Positions 1 through 8,077 of a DNA stretch of 9,641 bases are shown here, piece by piece. Source of the DNA: a bacterium (lineage in GTDB: Bacteria > Chloroflexota > Dormibacteria > UBA8260 > Bog-877); contig JAKAVU010000096.1 in assembly GCA_021817185.1 (NCBI GenBank), forward strand, positions 1 to 9,641. Reading direction: 5' to 3'. Below the pieces are notes generated by a model that worked only from the letters and a program-made list of their open reading frames with translations, made no database searches and was not told the origin of the DNA. The position numbers were made by a program, and so were the translations under genes. The stretch's first letter is position 1. Every line of letters starts with the position of its first letter.

Positions 1-490
1 CAAACCTTGTTCGAACTCGTGCGTAGCGGCCTGGCGTCTCTCCGAATCCTGGCAGCGCATAGTCGTGGTACCCGTGGTAACCTCCCTCGAAGCGAAGCAC
101 TGTTGATCTCCCGGTAAACGCCCTGGCTAGCCGAATTGCAAAGAAGGTCGCACCGGATCCGTCAGCGCAAAATTTCACCGCATCCACCGAGGGAATGTCG
201 GCTACAATTTTCGACGCCAATTCTACCGCCCGCTCGTTCAGGACATAGAAATGTGTCCCCAGCCTCAGTTGTTCGGAAACGGCAGCGACTACCCTCTCGT
301 GACAGTGCCCGACGACCAGCGGGCCCGAGCCCAAAACATAGTCCACATACATCCGCCCGTCCGTAGACCACAGGCGGCTACCCTCTCCCCGACTAGCCAC
401 AAATTCACTCTCGACCGGGAGCCTTGTATAGCCAAAACAGCGACCGGGAATGACATCCCCCTCAGCTCCCGTGCGGACTGCATTAGTCAT
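1..490 (-). CDS. Class III PLP aminotransferase, glutamate-1-semialdehyde aminomutase-like (partial, C-terminus beyond left edge)
   Basis: The first 163 codons of a fold-type I, class III aminotransferase are open from ATG (488-490) to the window edge. Residues 45-62 (DGRMYVDYVLGSGPLVVG) match the family's 'DGxxYIDY...GP.ilGH' segment. Residues 105-128 carry the VKF...AIRLARAFTGR block, and residues 135-140 (EGGYHG) match the EGxYHG motif. Together these point to the HemL/GSA-aminomutase-like branch. The catalytic lysine lies further on and is not in the window. The start is supported by AAGGGGG (495-501) four bases upstream and by overlap of its ATGACTAA with the hyuB stop, so it is the third gene of the hyu operon. 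The usual NSGTEA phosphate-loop motif reads ADGSGA (109-114), which is atypical. Because it sits with hyuAB, a catabolic transaminase or aminomutase role on the ring-opened product is more likely than tetrapyrrole synthesis. That role is inference. Confidence 0.85.
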   Translation of the reverse strand, partial: MTNAVRTGAEGDVIPGRCFGYTRLPVESEFVASRGEGSRLWSTDGRMYVDYVLGSGPLVVGHCHERVVAAVSEQLRLGTHFYVLNERAVELASKIVADIPSVDAVKFCADGSGATFFAIRLARAFTGRSTVLRFEGGYHGYHDYALPGFGETPGRYARVRTRF

Positions 491-2246
491 TTGTCCCCCT
501 TGCAGCCTGTGACCCTTCACTGCCTCCGCAACCGTCCGCAGGAAGTGCTAGCCCGTACTCCCTGCGAGCGTACTCCGCGGATATAATTCCACTTTCAATG
601 TCGGCACGAACGAGTTCAGTCGCCCGCTTCGATGGTGGCCCGTACCCTCCGCCGCCGGGACCCTCCACCACGAGTTGATCGCCTGTGTCTACAAATGTCG
701 TCCCATTGCTTGCCAGCACCTCACACCCGCCGTCACTCCGCTGGACAACGTATCGCCCTGGCGACCCTGAATGACCGCCCCTCAGCCCATACGGACCGCT
801 TTCACCTCGGTCCGACCCTAGCGTCACCCTGGCAGGCGCGGTGAAGTACAGGACCCGCGTAACCCCGGCGCCTCCGCGGTGTTCCCCCGCCCCGCTCGCG
901 TCCCTGGTCAGACAGTACCGAACCACCCGGACTGGATAACGCTCCTCTAGCACTTCGGTTGGGGTGTTTCCTGTATTCCCTATACCTGTGCGCAGCGCGT
1001 CGCATCCGTCGCCTCGCGCCGATGCCCCCTGTGATGCACCATGAACCTCGTACATGATCGGCGTCCCCTCGCCATCCACCAGCGCACCGGCCCGGCCGGC
1101 CACGACTACCACGCACGAAGAGCCAGCGCTCGCAGCCGGCACTTTCGTTGGCATTGCTTGTGCCAGTGCACCAAGTACTACGTCCGCGATTCGAGCAGAC
1201 GTTTCATGATTCCCAAGCGCGACCGCCGCCCTAGGCCGGGGATTTACTATGCTTCCAAGGGGTGCGATGACACTAATCGGCCGATACGCGCCTGAATTCG
1301 CAGGCGAATCGGGGTCTACGGCTGCCTTGACGGCGAAGAGGCTGGCAGATACAGTCACCGCGAGCGGTGCGTTGCGATTACTAGGCGCCTCGGGCGAGCT
1401 TCCCGTGAAGTCAACAACTATCCTGTCACTCTCCACCACAACCTTGGCCCGCACGACGATCGCGCCGCCATCCGCCCCAGTCCCATCGCACGTGTCTGAA
1501 AACTCATACTCACCTTTGGGAACCGACGACAGAGCCCTGCGCATCCGCATCTCCGCTGCGTCCACGACGCTATGCATCGCCTGCCTCACCGCTCGAATGC
1601 CGTATCTCCCAATTAGCTCTTCTAGCCGACGCCCGCCCGTAAGGCAGCCCGCATACTGTGCGCGCATGTCGCCCGCCCTCTCCTGCCAGTTCCGGACGTT
1701 TGCGGCGAGCACACGAGGAACGAACTCGTCGAGCACTCCTTGGCGATACAACTTCACTGGCGGAATGCAGAAACCTTCGCCAAACCCGTCGGTCGCTCCG
1801 GTGACATAGCTTCCTGCAACGGCTCCGCCTACGTCGACCCAATGACCCCTCACTACGGAAAATGCAAGAAGTCTACTATGATAAAATAAGGGCATGACCA
1901 TCACCATGTCTGGCAAGTGGTTATTGCCCTGAAACGGGTCGTTTTGGATAATGACATCGCCAGGAGCGAGTGTTTCACGTGGAAATTGCTTCAGGCACCC
2001 CTCGAGCGATAGCGGCATGCTTGCCAAATGGATCGGTATGTCGCTCGCTCCCTGCGCCACTATGTCACCGTTTGCTGCAACCAACGCGCAGGAGAGGTCA
2101 CCGGCTTCCCGCCAAAGAGGCGAGTAGGCGCTGCGCATGACCACACTTTTCATGTCGCTCACAAGCGATAGAAACCCACCAGCTAGAACGGCTTCCAGAA
2201 CTGGATCCGCCCTGCCTGGCTGTCTCGTTGTTCGTTCAGTGCTCAC
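483..2246 (-). CDS. hyuB: Hydantoinase B / 5-oxoprolinase B-type subunit (HyuB family)
   Basis: A 587-residue protein of the Hydantoinase_B family, the partner of HyuA in ATP-dependent hydrolysis of N-methylhydantoin, 5-oxoproline or lactam rings. Related proteins also occur in acetone and acetophenone carboxylases. Visible family motifs are GDLSCALVAANGDIVAQG (49-66), QNDPFQGNNHLPD (101-113, the usual NDPyxGgxHlpD), HWVDVGG (135-141), EGFCIPPVKL (157-166) and the C-terminal glycine loop GPGGGGYGPP followed by the typical 'G-x-I-S-x-E-x-A-R-x-x-Y-G' ending. Length is normal and the frame is unbroken. The start is GTG (2244-2246) within a GTGA overlap with the hyuA stop. No clear Shine-Dalgarno is seen, so translation is probably coupled to hyuA. 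Some stretches are low in GC (25/60 at 1861-1920), unlike the right half of the window. The family is secure; the substrate is unknown. Confidence 0.92.
   Translation of the reverse strand: MSTERTTRQPGRADPVLEAVLAGGFLSLVSDMKSVVMRSAYSPLWREAGDLSCALVAANGDIVAQGASDIPIHLASMPLSLEGCLKQFPRETLAPGDVIIQNDPFQGNNHLPDMVMVMPLFYHSRLLAFSVVRGHWVDVGGAVAGSYVTGATDGFGEGFCIPPVKLYRQGVLDEFVPRVLAANVRNWQERAGDMRAQYAGCLTGGRRLEELIGRYGIRAVRQAMHSVVDAAEMRMRRALSSVPKGEYEFSDTCDGTGADGGAIVVRAKVVVESDRIVVDFTGSSPEAPSNRNAPLAVTVSASLFAVKAAVDPDSPANSGAYRPISVIAPLGSIVNPRPRAAVALGNHETSARIADVVLGALAQAMPTKVPAASAGSSCVVVVAGRAGALVDGEGTPIMYEVHGASQGASARGDGCDALRTGIGNTGNTPTEVLEERYPVRVVRYCLTRDASGAGEHRGGAGVTRVLYFTAPARVTLGSDRGESGPYGLRGGHSGSPGRYVVQRSDGGCEVLASNGTTFVDTGDQLVVEGPGGGGYGPPSKRATELVRADIESGIISAEYARREYGLALPADGCGGSEGSQAARGTND
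495..501 (-). promoter_or_regulatory. Shine-Dalgarno for the aminotransferase, inside the hyuB 3' end
   Basis: AAGGGGG on the minus strand, four bases before the ATG at 488-490. It fixes that start and fits translational coupling with hyuB, whose TAA stop (483-485) overlaps the new gene. Confidence 0.5.
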
Positions 2247-4318
2247 GAGAGCGGACTAGCGCCCACCCGGCGGGCGCCCTTCTCCAGACGGACAGTGCGG
2301 TCGACCTCCACGCGCGCACTCCACCCAGGAGGTATTGCTATTACGCAATCGTCGGCTTCGATCAATGCAGGGCCGGAAAGGCGTGCCCCTGGGATGGCCG
2401 CCAGGGCGGTGTAGACTGCGGTGCGAGTGTCACTATCCCGTCCAAAGCGCACCCTTCGAGTTGACCCACTCAGTGGTTCTGTCGCCTTGGGCTGGCAAGA
2501 TGCTTCTATAAAGGTTGCGGGCACATCGCTCAAACTACCAACAGCCTTAATGCCAATCCCAACTATCTCTACGGGCTCGCCGCTGACCGAGAATCCGTTT
2601 ACCCGTTCGTGGATCGCGTGAAAGTCTGCAACTGCTTGCGACAGCCATCCACGTTTCAGCCTAGGCTCTATATCCACCGCTACTGACACGCCCTGACCTC
2701 GATATTGGGCTTCAACTGTAGGTAGAAGCATCATCGCCGATGGCGCCACGCCATCCCGGACAAGTGCATGCCACGCTCGGTCCAGCATTTCCCGAATAGT
2801 CTGCTTAAGCATGACCTCCGACGAGGGCAGCGCAGGGAGACGTATCGAGCGAGCTAGCACATGGGTCACGTCCGCGGTGGCTAGGCCAGCTGCTGACTGG
2901 CATCCTGCGTAATTCGGAATCAGCACATTCTCAATGCCTAACTCGTCGGCGATGTCCGCAGCATGCAAAGGCCCAGCCCCGCCGAAGGCGACAAGAGTGA
3001 ACGACCTCGGGTCGTGACCCCGACTAACGCACGCTTGGCGAATGGCCCGAGCCATCGCCAGATTGCTTAGGTGGCGCGATGCCCAAGCCACCTCGCCTGG
3101 ACTTAGGTGCAGAGCCTTGCCCAAGCTCCTCGCAGCGGCGTCGGCAGGACCATAGTCGACTCTAACCTCCCTGCCGAAGGTGGCTCCGTCGGGAATGAAG
3201 CCCAGCAGTACATTTGTGTCAGTAACTGTCAGGTCAGTTCCGCCCCTGCCATAGCAAGCAGGCCCCGGGTCACTGCCAGCGCTCATGGGTCCAACACATA
3301 TGTGTCCCGCAGGGTCGAGCCATGTAATGCTGCCGCCCCCAGTGCCGATCGTTGCCACGTCAACCGCCGGCGTAGTTATGGGAAGCCCCATTATTTCCCG
3401 CGAGCGTGTGAAGGGTACGGCTCCGTCTAAGATTAGGGAGATGTCACAGCTTGTTCCACCCATATCAAGTGCGATTGCGCGCTGGATGGAGTGTGTTCGC
3501 GCTATCTGTTTGGCAGCTATGGCGCCGCCGCTTGGTCCAGAGAGCAAGAGATTGACGGGCGCGTCTGTTGCCGTGGGCACGGTAGTTACCCCGCCATTTG
3601 ACTGCATCACCCAAATACGCGCAGTAGTGAATTCGCCGCGAAGCGCCTCCTCCAGCCCCTGCAATGATGGCTTGACCACTGGAGTCAAGTACGCATTCAT
3701 CGCTGCCAGCGCGGTCCGTTCGAATTCTCCTTGAAGGGCCGATAGCTCGCTGGACAACGTGACCGAGAGGGTCGGGAGCTCTGAGCGAAGGATACTTTTT
3801 ACCATGCGCTCATGGTCTGGATTCTTATAGGAGTGGAGAAAACACACGGCCACCGTGGCAATGCCATCTCTGGCCAACTGCTTAGCTGCGCTTGCAACTG
3901 ATCGCGCATCCAGAGGGACAATGATTTTCCCAAAAGCGTCAACCCGCTCACTTATCTCGTACACGTCCGATCGCAGTACTAGTGGCCGGATTTCAGGGGC
4001 AAAGAGGGTGTAGAGCATGCTCGCGGGCCGAGCTAAGCGTCCTATCGTCAGGATGTCGCGGAAGCCTTCGGTAGTGAGTAACGCCACACGAGGACCGGTA
4101 TGTTCGAGCACTGCATTGGTCGCGACTGTAGTGCCATAGGCAATGCGCTTCACAGTACTTCCGGAGGACGGGTTAACGACGTCCAGGGCGGCGTGGAGAA
4201 TAGCGGAGGTATCGGACCGATGTGTGGGCCTTTTGCTGCTGCTCAAAATTTGGCCATCAGCGCCAACCAGCACCGCATCAGTAAAGGTTCCCCCCGTGTC
4301 AATACCCATTCGCATCAC
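2243..4318 (-). CDS. hyuA: Hydantoinase A / 5-oxoprolinase A-type subunit (HyuA family, ATP-binding)
   Basis: A 691-residue, full-length HyuA-family protein. It provides the ATP-binding half of an ATP-dependent cyclic-amide hydrolase and acts with the HyuB encoded next. The Hydant_A_N domain opens with GIDTGGTFTD (5-14) and YGTTVATNA (61-69). The Hydantoinase_A core carries MQSNGGV (238-244), LLSGPSGGA (258-266), ALDMGGTSCDISLI (283-296), GTGGGSI (325-331), GSDPGPACYGRGGTDLTVTD (348-367) and FGGAGPLHA (445-453). These are the actin-like ATPase-fold signatures of the family. The C-terminal part (about 500-691) matches the usual HyuA tail with GPALIEADD. The start could be GTG 4316-4318 or the adjacent ATG 4313-4315, which gives MRMGIDTGG; no strong Shine-Dalgarno decides. 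It is the first gene of the operon. Specificity (5-oxoproline, N-methylhydantoin, lactam, or carboxylase-type) cannot be assigned from motifs. Confidence 0.93.
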   Translation of the reverse strand: MMRMGIDTGGTFTDAVLVGADGQILSSSKRPTHRSDTSAILHAALDVVNPSSGSTVKRIAYGTTVATNAVLEHTGPRVALLTTEGFRDILTIGRLARPASMLYTLFAPEIRPLVLRSDVYEISERVDAFGKIIVPLDARSVASAAKQLARDGIATVAVCFLHSYKNPDHERMVKSILRSELPTLSVTLSSELSALQGEFERTALAAMNAYLTPVVKPSLQGLEEALRGEFTTARIWVMQSNGGVTTVPTATDAPVNLLLSGPSGGAIAAKQIARTHSIQRAIALDMGGTSCDISLILDGAVPFTRSREIMGLPITTPAVDVATIGTGGGSITWLDPAGHICVGPMSAGSDPGPACYGRGGTDLTVTDTNVLLGFIPDGATFGREVRVDYGPADAAARSLGKALHLSPGEVAWASRHLSNLAMARAIRQACVSRGHDPRSFTLVAFGGAGPLHAADIADELGIENVLIPNYAGCQSAAGLATADVTHVLARSIRLPALPSSEVMLKQTIREMLDRAWHALVRDGVAPSAMMLLPTVEAQYRGQGVSVAVDIEPRLKRGWLSQAVADFHAIHERVNGFSVSGEPVEIVGIGIKAVGSLSDVPATFIEASCQPKATEPLSGSTRRVRFGRDSDTRTAVYTALAAIPGARLSGPALIEADDCVIAIPPGWSARVEVDRTVRLEKGARRVGASPLS

Positions 4319-4399
4319 TGAAGCATCATCCAGTGGTCCGCCACCGTCTGGCCGGGGGCGTTTGAGGGAGCCTGCCTGTACCCACGTTTGAGCTCATCT

Positions 4400-4455
4400 T
4401 GGACAGCAGACGGATGTCCACCTGCAGGCGGACACGGACGAACGCGGACGCGCGC
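4400..4455. promoter_or_regulatory. Cluster of inverted and direct GGAC repeats upstream of hyuA (candidate operator)
   Basis: TGGACA (4400-4405) and TGTCCA (4415-4420) form perfect 6-nt inverted arms. Overlapping them, GTCCaCCTGCAGGcGGAC (4416-4433) is an 18-nt palindrome broken by one symmetric mismatch pair around CCTGCAGG. CGGACA, CGGACG and CGGACG then follow as direct copies up to about 4450. The cluster lies 80-130 nt upstream of hyuA, a suitable place for a regulator site. There is no known-operator match I can name, and part of the region is simply GC-rich alternating sequence. Confidence 0.35.
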
Positions 4456-4495
4456 GCACGCTCAACCAGACTCACGGGGTCTGTCCCTCCTGGGC

Positions 4496-4535
4496 TACCG
4501 TATAATGGCAGAGGCTGCCGTAGAATGGGAGCATG
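4496..4535. repeat. Two imperfect 20-nt tandem units with CCGTA core
   Basis: The units at 4496-4515 and 4516-4535 agree at 13 of their first 16 positions (t-ccgta-aatgg-ag). A third CCGTA follows at about 4565-4570. Short subterminal repeats of this kind occur in the ends of some insertion sequences such as the IS21 family, but no istA/istB reading frame is recognisable here. The origin is uncertain. Confidence 0.3.
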
Positions 4536-4783
4536 GTAACGAGGTAGGTAGCAGGTGTCAATCCCCCGTATTGCCTCAGAACGGTCATCGGCAAAGTCGG
4601 CGGGGCCTGAGGGCACTGAGGGTCGATGCTGAGCCGGGGCGGAGCCCACCGTCCGGACTGGAGCACCAAGAGAGGGTGATCTACTACCGGCTGCTGCCAG
4701 CAGTTGGGCTCAAGGACCGCATGCGGGCGCAGGAGAGCTGCCTGCTCAGTGACAGGTCGGGGTGTCCGGGTCCGCCTTCTGGC

Positions 4784-5545
4784 CTACGGCCCCAGGAGTT
4801 GCAGGTCAGGCAGGTCGGTGGTGATGGTTCCGTCGTGGGCCTTGGGTCCGCGGGCATGGCCGCCCCGGGTGGGGGCCAGCAGGTTGGCCTCGCGCATCGG
4901 GCGCAGCACCCGGGCCCGGCTGGTGCGGATCCCCCGGGCCCGCAGCTGGGCTAAGACCTTGCGGTAGCCCTCGCCCAGCCAGGGCGAAGCCTCCAGCACC
5001 CCGCGGATGAACTCGGTCAGTTCCCCGTCCCCGTAGGCGGTGCGGGTGTGGGGACCCCGCTTCCGGGCTTCCCGGGCCGGCATGAGCGCCCGCTGCCTTT
5101 GGGCGTACACCGTGGAGCGCGCCAGCTCCAGCACCCGGCAGACCCTGGCCAGTCCGTACGGCTTCCCGGCGGAGGGAGAGACCCAGGCCGCAACAGCCTC
5201 AGCCTCCGCCACGGCGAAAGGGTGGGCTGCCTCCGCCCGGCGAGCTCTCTCGCGGAGAAGCTCGTTCTCCATGGTGATCTCGCCGATCTTGCTGCGCATC
5301 CGGCTGATCTCCAGCTCTCGCTCATCCGTCTCCCGGCGCCTGAGCCCCGCCTGCCCTCCGGCCAGGAACTGGTCTCGCCACTGAGCTATGGCCGCCGCGG
5401 CGACGTACAGCTCGCGGCCCAGGGAATCCAGGTCCTCACCCCGCAGTACCCGAAGACCCACCTCCATCTTCCGCCGGGAAGACCACCGGCCCCGCTCGCC
5501 GACTAGCCCGCCCTCACCACTCAGCCACCGCCGTCTCTCGGTCAT
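4784..5545 (-). pseudogene. IS3-family transposase remnant lacking the DDE integrase core
   Basis: A 253-residue frame whose first part is an IS3 OrfA-type DNA-binding module: MEVGLRVLRGEDLDSLGREL (27-46), then the AIAQWRDQFLAGGQAGL helix (52-68). A coiled-coil follows, with MENELLRER at 92-100. The OrfB N-terminal HTH_21-like region (about 125-245) includes GLARVCRVL (131-139), STVYAQR (144-150), GEGYRKVLAQLRARGI (191-206) and the linker HDGTITTD (237-244). In intact relatives the DDE/rve catalytic core follows directly. Here the frame ends nine residues later (LPDLQLLGP), and no core is readable in the other frames downstream. OrfA and OrfB parts are in one frame, as in some IS3 subgroups. 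The start is ATG 5543-5545, with AGGAGGAA (5551-5558) five bases upstream. It cannot catalyse transposition alone. Confidence 0.85.
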
Positions 5546-6168
5546 CTGCCTTCCTCCTGGTTGACCCGCCCATCATGCCCAACCAGTTCTTCACGGAAAC
5601 CGCGGACCGGGGGAAGGGCCAGATCCTGCGCTCCACTGCGCGCATGCTGAGAGCCAGCCAACCGTCGGGAGTTCGAGGGGCTCCACCAAGTGGGGGCAGG
5701 TGAAATCGTCCTGGCACAGGTCAACCTCCAGTGGCACATCCGAGCATGCACGGCCACCGGAAGTGGTGGTACCCCCGCCGTGGTGGCAATCCGGTCGCGC
5801 GCCCGTCACGACGGCTGCTCTGACCCCCAGCTGGCATCGAACGGTGGATGAGCGAGAGGAGACACATGGCCTTGGGGCTGACATCGGCCAGCAGGTGGGC
5901 GTGGTCAAACTCCACCCCCAGACGGGCCGGGGGTGGGATCATGGCGCCCTCATGGCCGCAGCGACAAGGCGCCTGATGCTGAGGCCAATTGGTGCTGCAA
6001 ACAAGTCAAGCAGCCCCAGCACCGGGCGCCTTCTCTTGGTCTATCCCCGGCTGGCTCCCCCTACCCCGCAGGTGGATCCAGGGGCAGGCCGAAGTAGCAC
6101 TCGCGCCTCCTGCCACGGCGGCCGCACGTCTCACCAGGGGGCTGTCACGAGACCGAATGCAGATCCGC
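5546..6168. other. Gene-free stretch between transposase remnant and cofG-cofH pseudogene
   Basis: Several open frames exist on both strands (the longest is + 5700-6341) but all are arginine-, proline- and serine-rich translations without family motifs, typical of chance frames in high-GC DNA. No clear terminal inverted repeat of the IS element, tRNA or convincing terminator was found. A weak GTCTC/GAGAC pair (about 6128-6153) lies just beyond the cofH stop, too poor to call a terminator. Confidence 0.45.
5551..5558 (-). promoter_or_regulatory. Shine-Dalgarno of the IS3-type transposase remnant
   Basis: AGGAGGAA on the minus strand, five bases before the ATG at 5543-5545. It is near-consensus and supports this start. 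The 5' end of the element therefore looks intact even though the 3' half is gone. Confidence 0.6.
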
Positions 6169-8077
6169 TCAAGACCGTGCGCCGGACCTCACCGGCCCAA
6201 ACTCGTGGTCTCGGGGTCTGCTCACGACTGGCCGATAGACGGTGTCTCGCTCTTTGGGCGTGCGCCCAACGGAGCAGATCGCCGCCTCGATCTCCTGCGG
6301 CTCCAGGTCCTGGCCGTGGTTGGCCCCGCTCATGCGAGTAATCGACTCCTCCATAAGGGTGCCCCCAAAGTCGTTGGCACCCCAGCGCCGAGACTCCGCC
6401 AGACCAGCAGGGCCCAGCTTGACCCAGCTGGTCTGGATGTTGGGGATGTCGGCCCCGAAATAGAGGCGGCAGTAGGCGGTGAAGCGCAGCGAGTCCTCCA
6501 GGGTGAGCGGCCGACGGATCCCAAAGTACTTGCCCAGAGTGTTGTGCTCCACCTGAAAGGGCAGCAGCACGGACTCCGTGAAGCCGCCGGTCTCCTGCTG
6601 CAGGTTGCGGACCACCTCCAGATGCTGAAGCCGGTGCCAGGGGGTCTCCACGTGACCGTACATGATTGTGGCGGTGGTGCGTAGCCCCACCCAGTGAGCC
6701 GCTCGCATCACCTCGACCCACTCGCCTGTGGTCAGCTTCCCCGGACACAGGATCTGGCGCACCTTCCTCCACCGGGATCTCCGCCGCCGTGCCTGGCATG
6801 GTCCCCAGGCCAGCCTCCTGCAGCTGCTAGAGCACGTCCTCGACCGAGCGTCCCGCCAGCCGGGCGATGAAGCGGATCTCCTCGGAGGAGAGCGCGTGCA
6901 GCTGCAGGGTGGGCCAGCGCGACTTGATGTCCCGGAAGGGGTGGTCGTAGAAGCCGAGATTGAGCTCGGGGGTGAGCCCGGACTGCATGCAGATCTCGGT
7001 GGCGCCGCGGTTGACCGCATCCTGAAGCTTGGCGAAGATGGTGTCGTGGTCGTGGAAATAGGCGCCCTTGACCCGGATCGAGCCCCGCTTGAAGCCGCAG
7101 AACTTGCAACCGCCGACGCAGACATTGCTGATATTGACATTGCGGTTGATGACGTAGGTGACCTCATCCCCGACCAGCTCCCGGCGCAGCTGGTCGGCCG
7201 CCCAACGGAGGTCGGCAGTCGATTTCTGGTAGACCGGCAGACGTTCCTGGAGCCGGTAGCCCAGGGTGCGCGCCTTGGCGGACAACCCTGCCTCCGGCGG
7301 CCAGGAATGGGCGGGGCTGACCGAGTCCCTGTCCGGTGAGATGCCGCCCAGGTCCCGAGCTCCGGCCGCCACCAGCTCCGGCCAGAGGTCGAAGTTGAGA
7401 TTCGGCGGCACCTGGATGGTGACCGCATCCGGAAGGATGGCGCGCGCCACCTCCACCGCCCCGCGGACTACCTCCAGGGTGGGCGGCGCGTGGTCGCCCA
7501 TCGGAGTCCCCCGCTTGGGGACGAAGTTCTGGACTATGACCTCCTGGATGTGACCGTGGCGGAGGTGGCTGGCCGCGATGGCCTCCAGCGCCGTCCGTCG
7601 ATCGGCTGCCTCCTCCCCAATCCCAACCAGGATCCCGGTGGTGAATGGGATGGCCAGCTCCCCGGCGCCGTCCAGATGCCGCAGCCGGTCCCGGAAGCGC
7701 TTGCCGCCGCCCATAGCGTGGGCCAGGATGCGCGCCGTGCCCGTCTCCAGCATCAGCCCCATGGAGGCATTCCAGGGCCGCAGCCGTTCCAAGCTCCCGC
7801 GGGAGAGCAGGCCGACATGGGTGTGGGGCAGCAGACCCCGCGCCATCGCACGCTGGCAGGTCTCGATCACCCGCTCCACGAACTCCGGCTCCCCCGCCAA
7901 ACCGAGGTCGGGCAGCCGCCAGAGCTGCTCTCCCGACATGATCAGGACTTCGCGACAACGGTGCCGGGCCGCTGCCTCCAGCTGCCGGTCAACCTCTTCC
8001 CAGGGAGTCAGCCCGCCGCCATTGGTGCGGTACTCGCAATAGCCGCAGCGCCGAAAGCAGCGATAGATGACGTCCAC
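6169..8077 (-). pseudogene. fbiC: FO synthase, fused CofG-CofH (FbiC type), disrupted by a stop and a frameshift
   Basis: FO synthase makes the deazaflavin core of coenzyme F420 from tyrosine and a pyrimidine precursor, using two radical-SAM halves. The CofG half (about residues 1-285) shows C7-x3-C11-x2-C14 in CFRRCGYC, GLMLETGTAR, IPFTTGILVGIGE and HIQEVIVQNF. The CofH half starts near residue 290 (VTYVINRNVNISNVC), with C320-x3-C324-x2-C327, GATEICMQSG and LHALSSEEIR. The frame then hits TAG (6827-6829). Homology resumes at once (QLQEAGLGTMPGTAAEI), and one extra base near 6760-6763 shifts it into another frame. That frame runs through CPGKLTTGEW, TATIMYGHVETPWHR, IPNIQTSWVKLGPAG, GGTLMEESITRMSGANHG and GRTPKERDTVYRPV to TGA at 6169-6171. 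The span is 3n+1 nt, as one inserted base predicts. The encoded start, GTG 8075-8077, falls inside the CofG homology. Identity is very secure. Loss of function is likely unless these are sequencing errors. Confidence 0.9.

Larger units (their letters stand above)
4319..4783. other. Gene-free gap between hyuA and the transposase remnant
   Basis: The open frames here (for example + strand from 4388 and - strand 4326-4649) have no recognisable family motif and look like chance frames in GC-rich DNA. The gap holds the GGAC repeat cluster and the CCGTA tandem units, and probably the hyu promoter, although no convincing -35/-10 pair was found. It replaces the place where the transposase catalytic core should lie. 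Confidence 0.5.

Noticed and set aside
4388..4954. 188-residue plus-strand open frame
   Set aside because: It runs antisense into the transposase remnant and has no recognisable domain; the upstream part covers the repeat cluster.
5721..5942. Minus-strand fragment with EFDHAHLLADVSPKA-like stretch, considered as a transposase or enzyme remnant
   Set aside because: The stretch looks protein-like over about 30 residues, but I could not link it to any family and the frame loses character on both sides.
5700..6341. 213-residue plus-strand open frame
   Set aside because: It overlaps the cofH 3' end on the opposite strand, has no family motifs, and has the Arg/Pro/Ser-rich make-up of a chance frame in high-GC DNA.
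6827..6829. TAG in cofH read as a recoded amino acid (for example pyrrolysine)
   Set aside because: A frameshift about 65 nt further on breaks the same gene, FO synthase is not known to use a recoded residue, and nothing else in the window suggests recoding. Decay or sequencing error is simpler.
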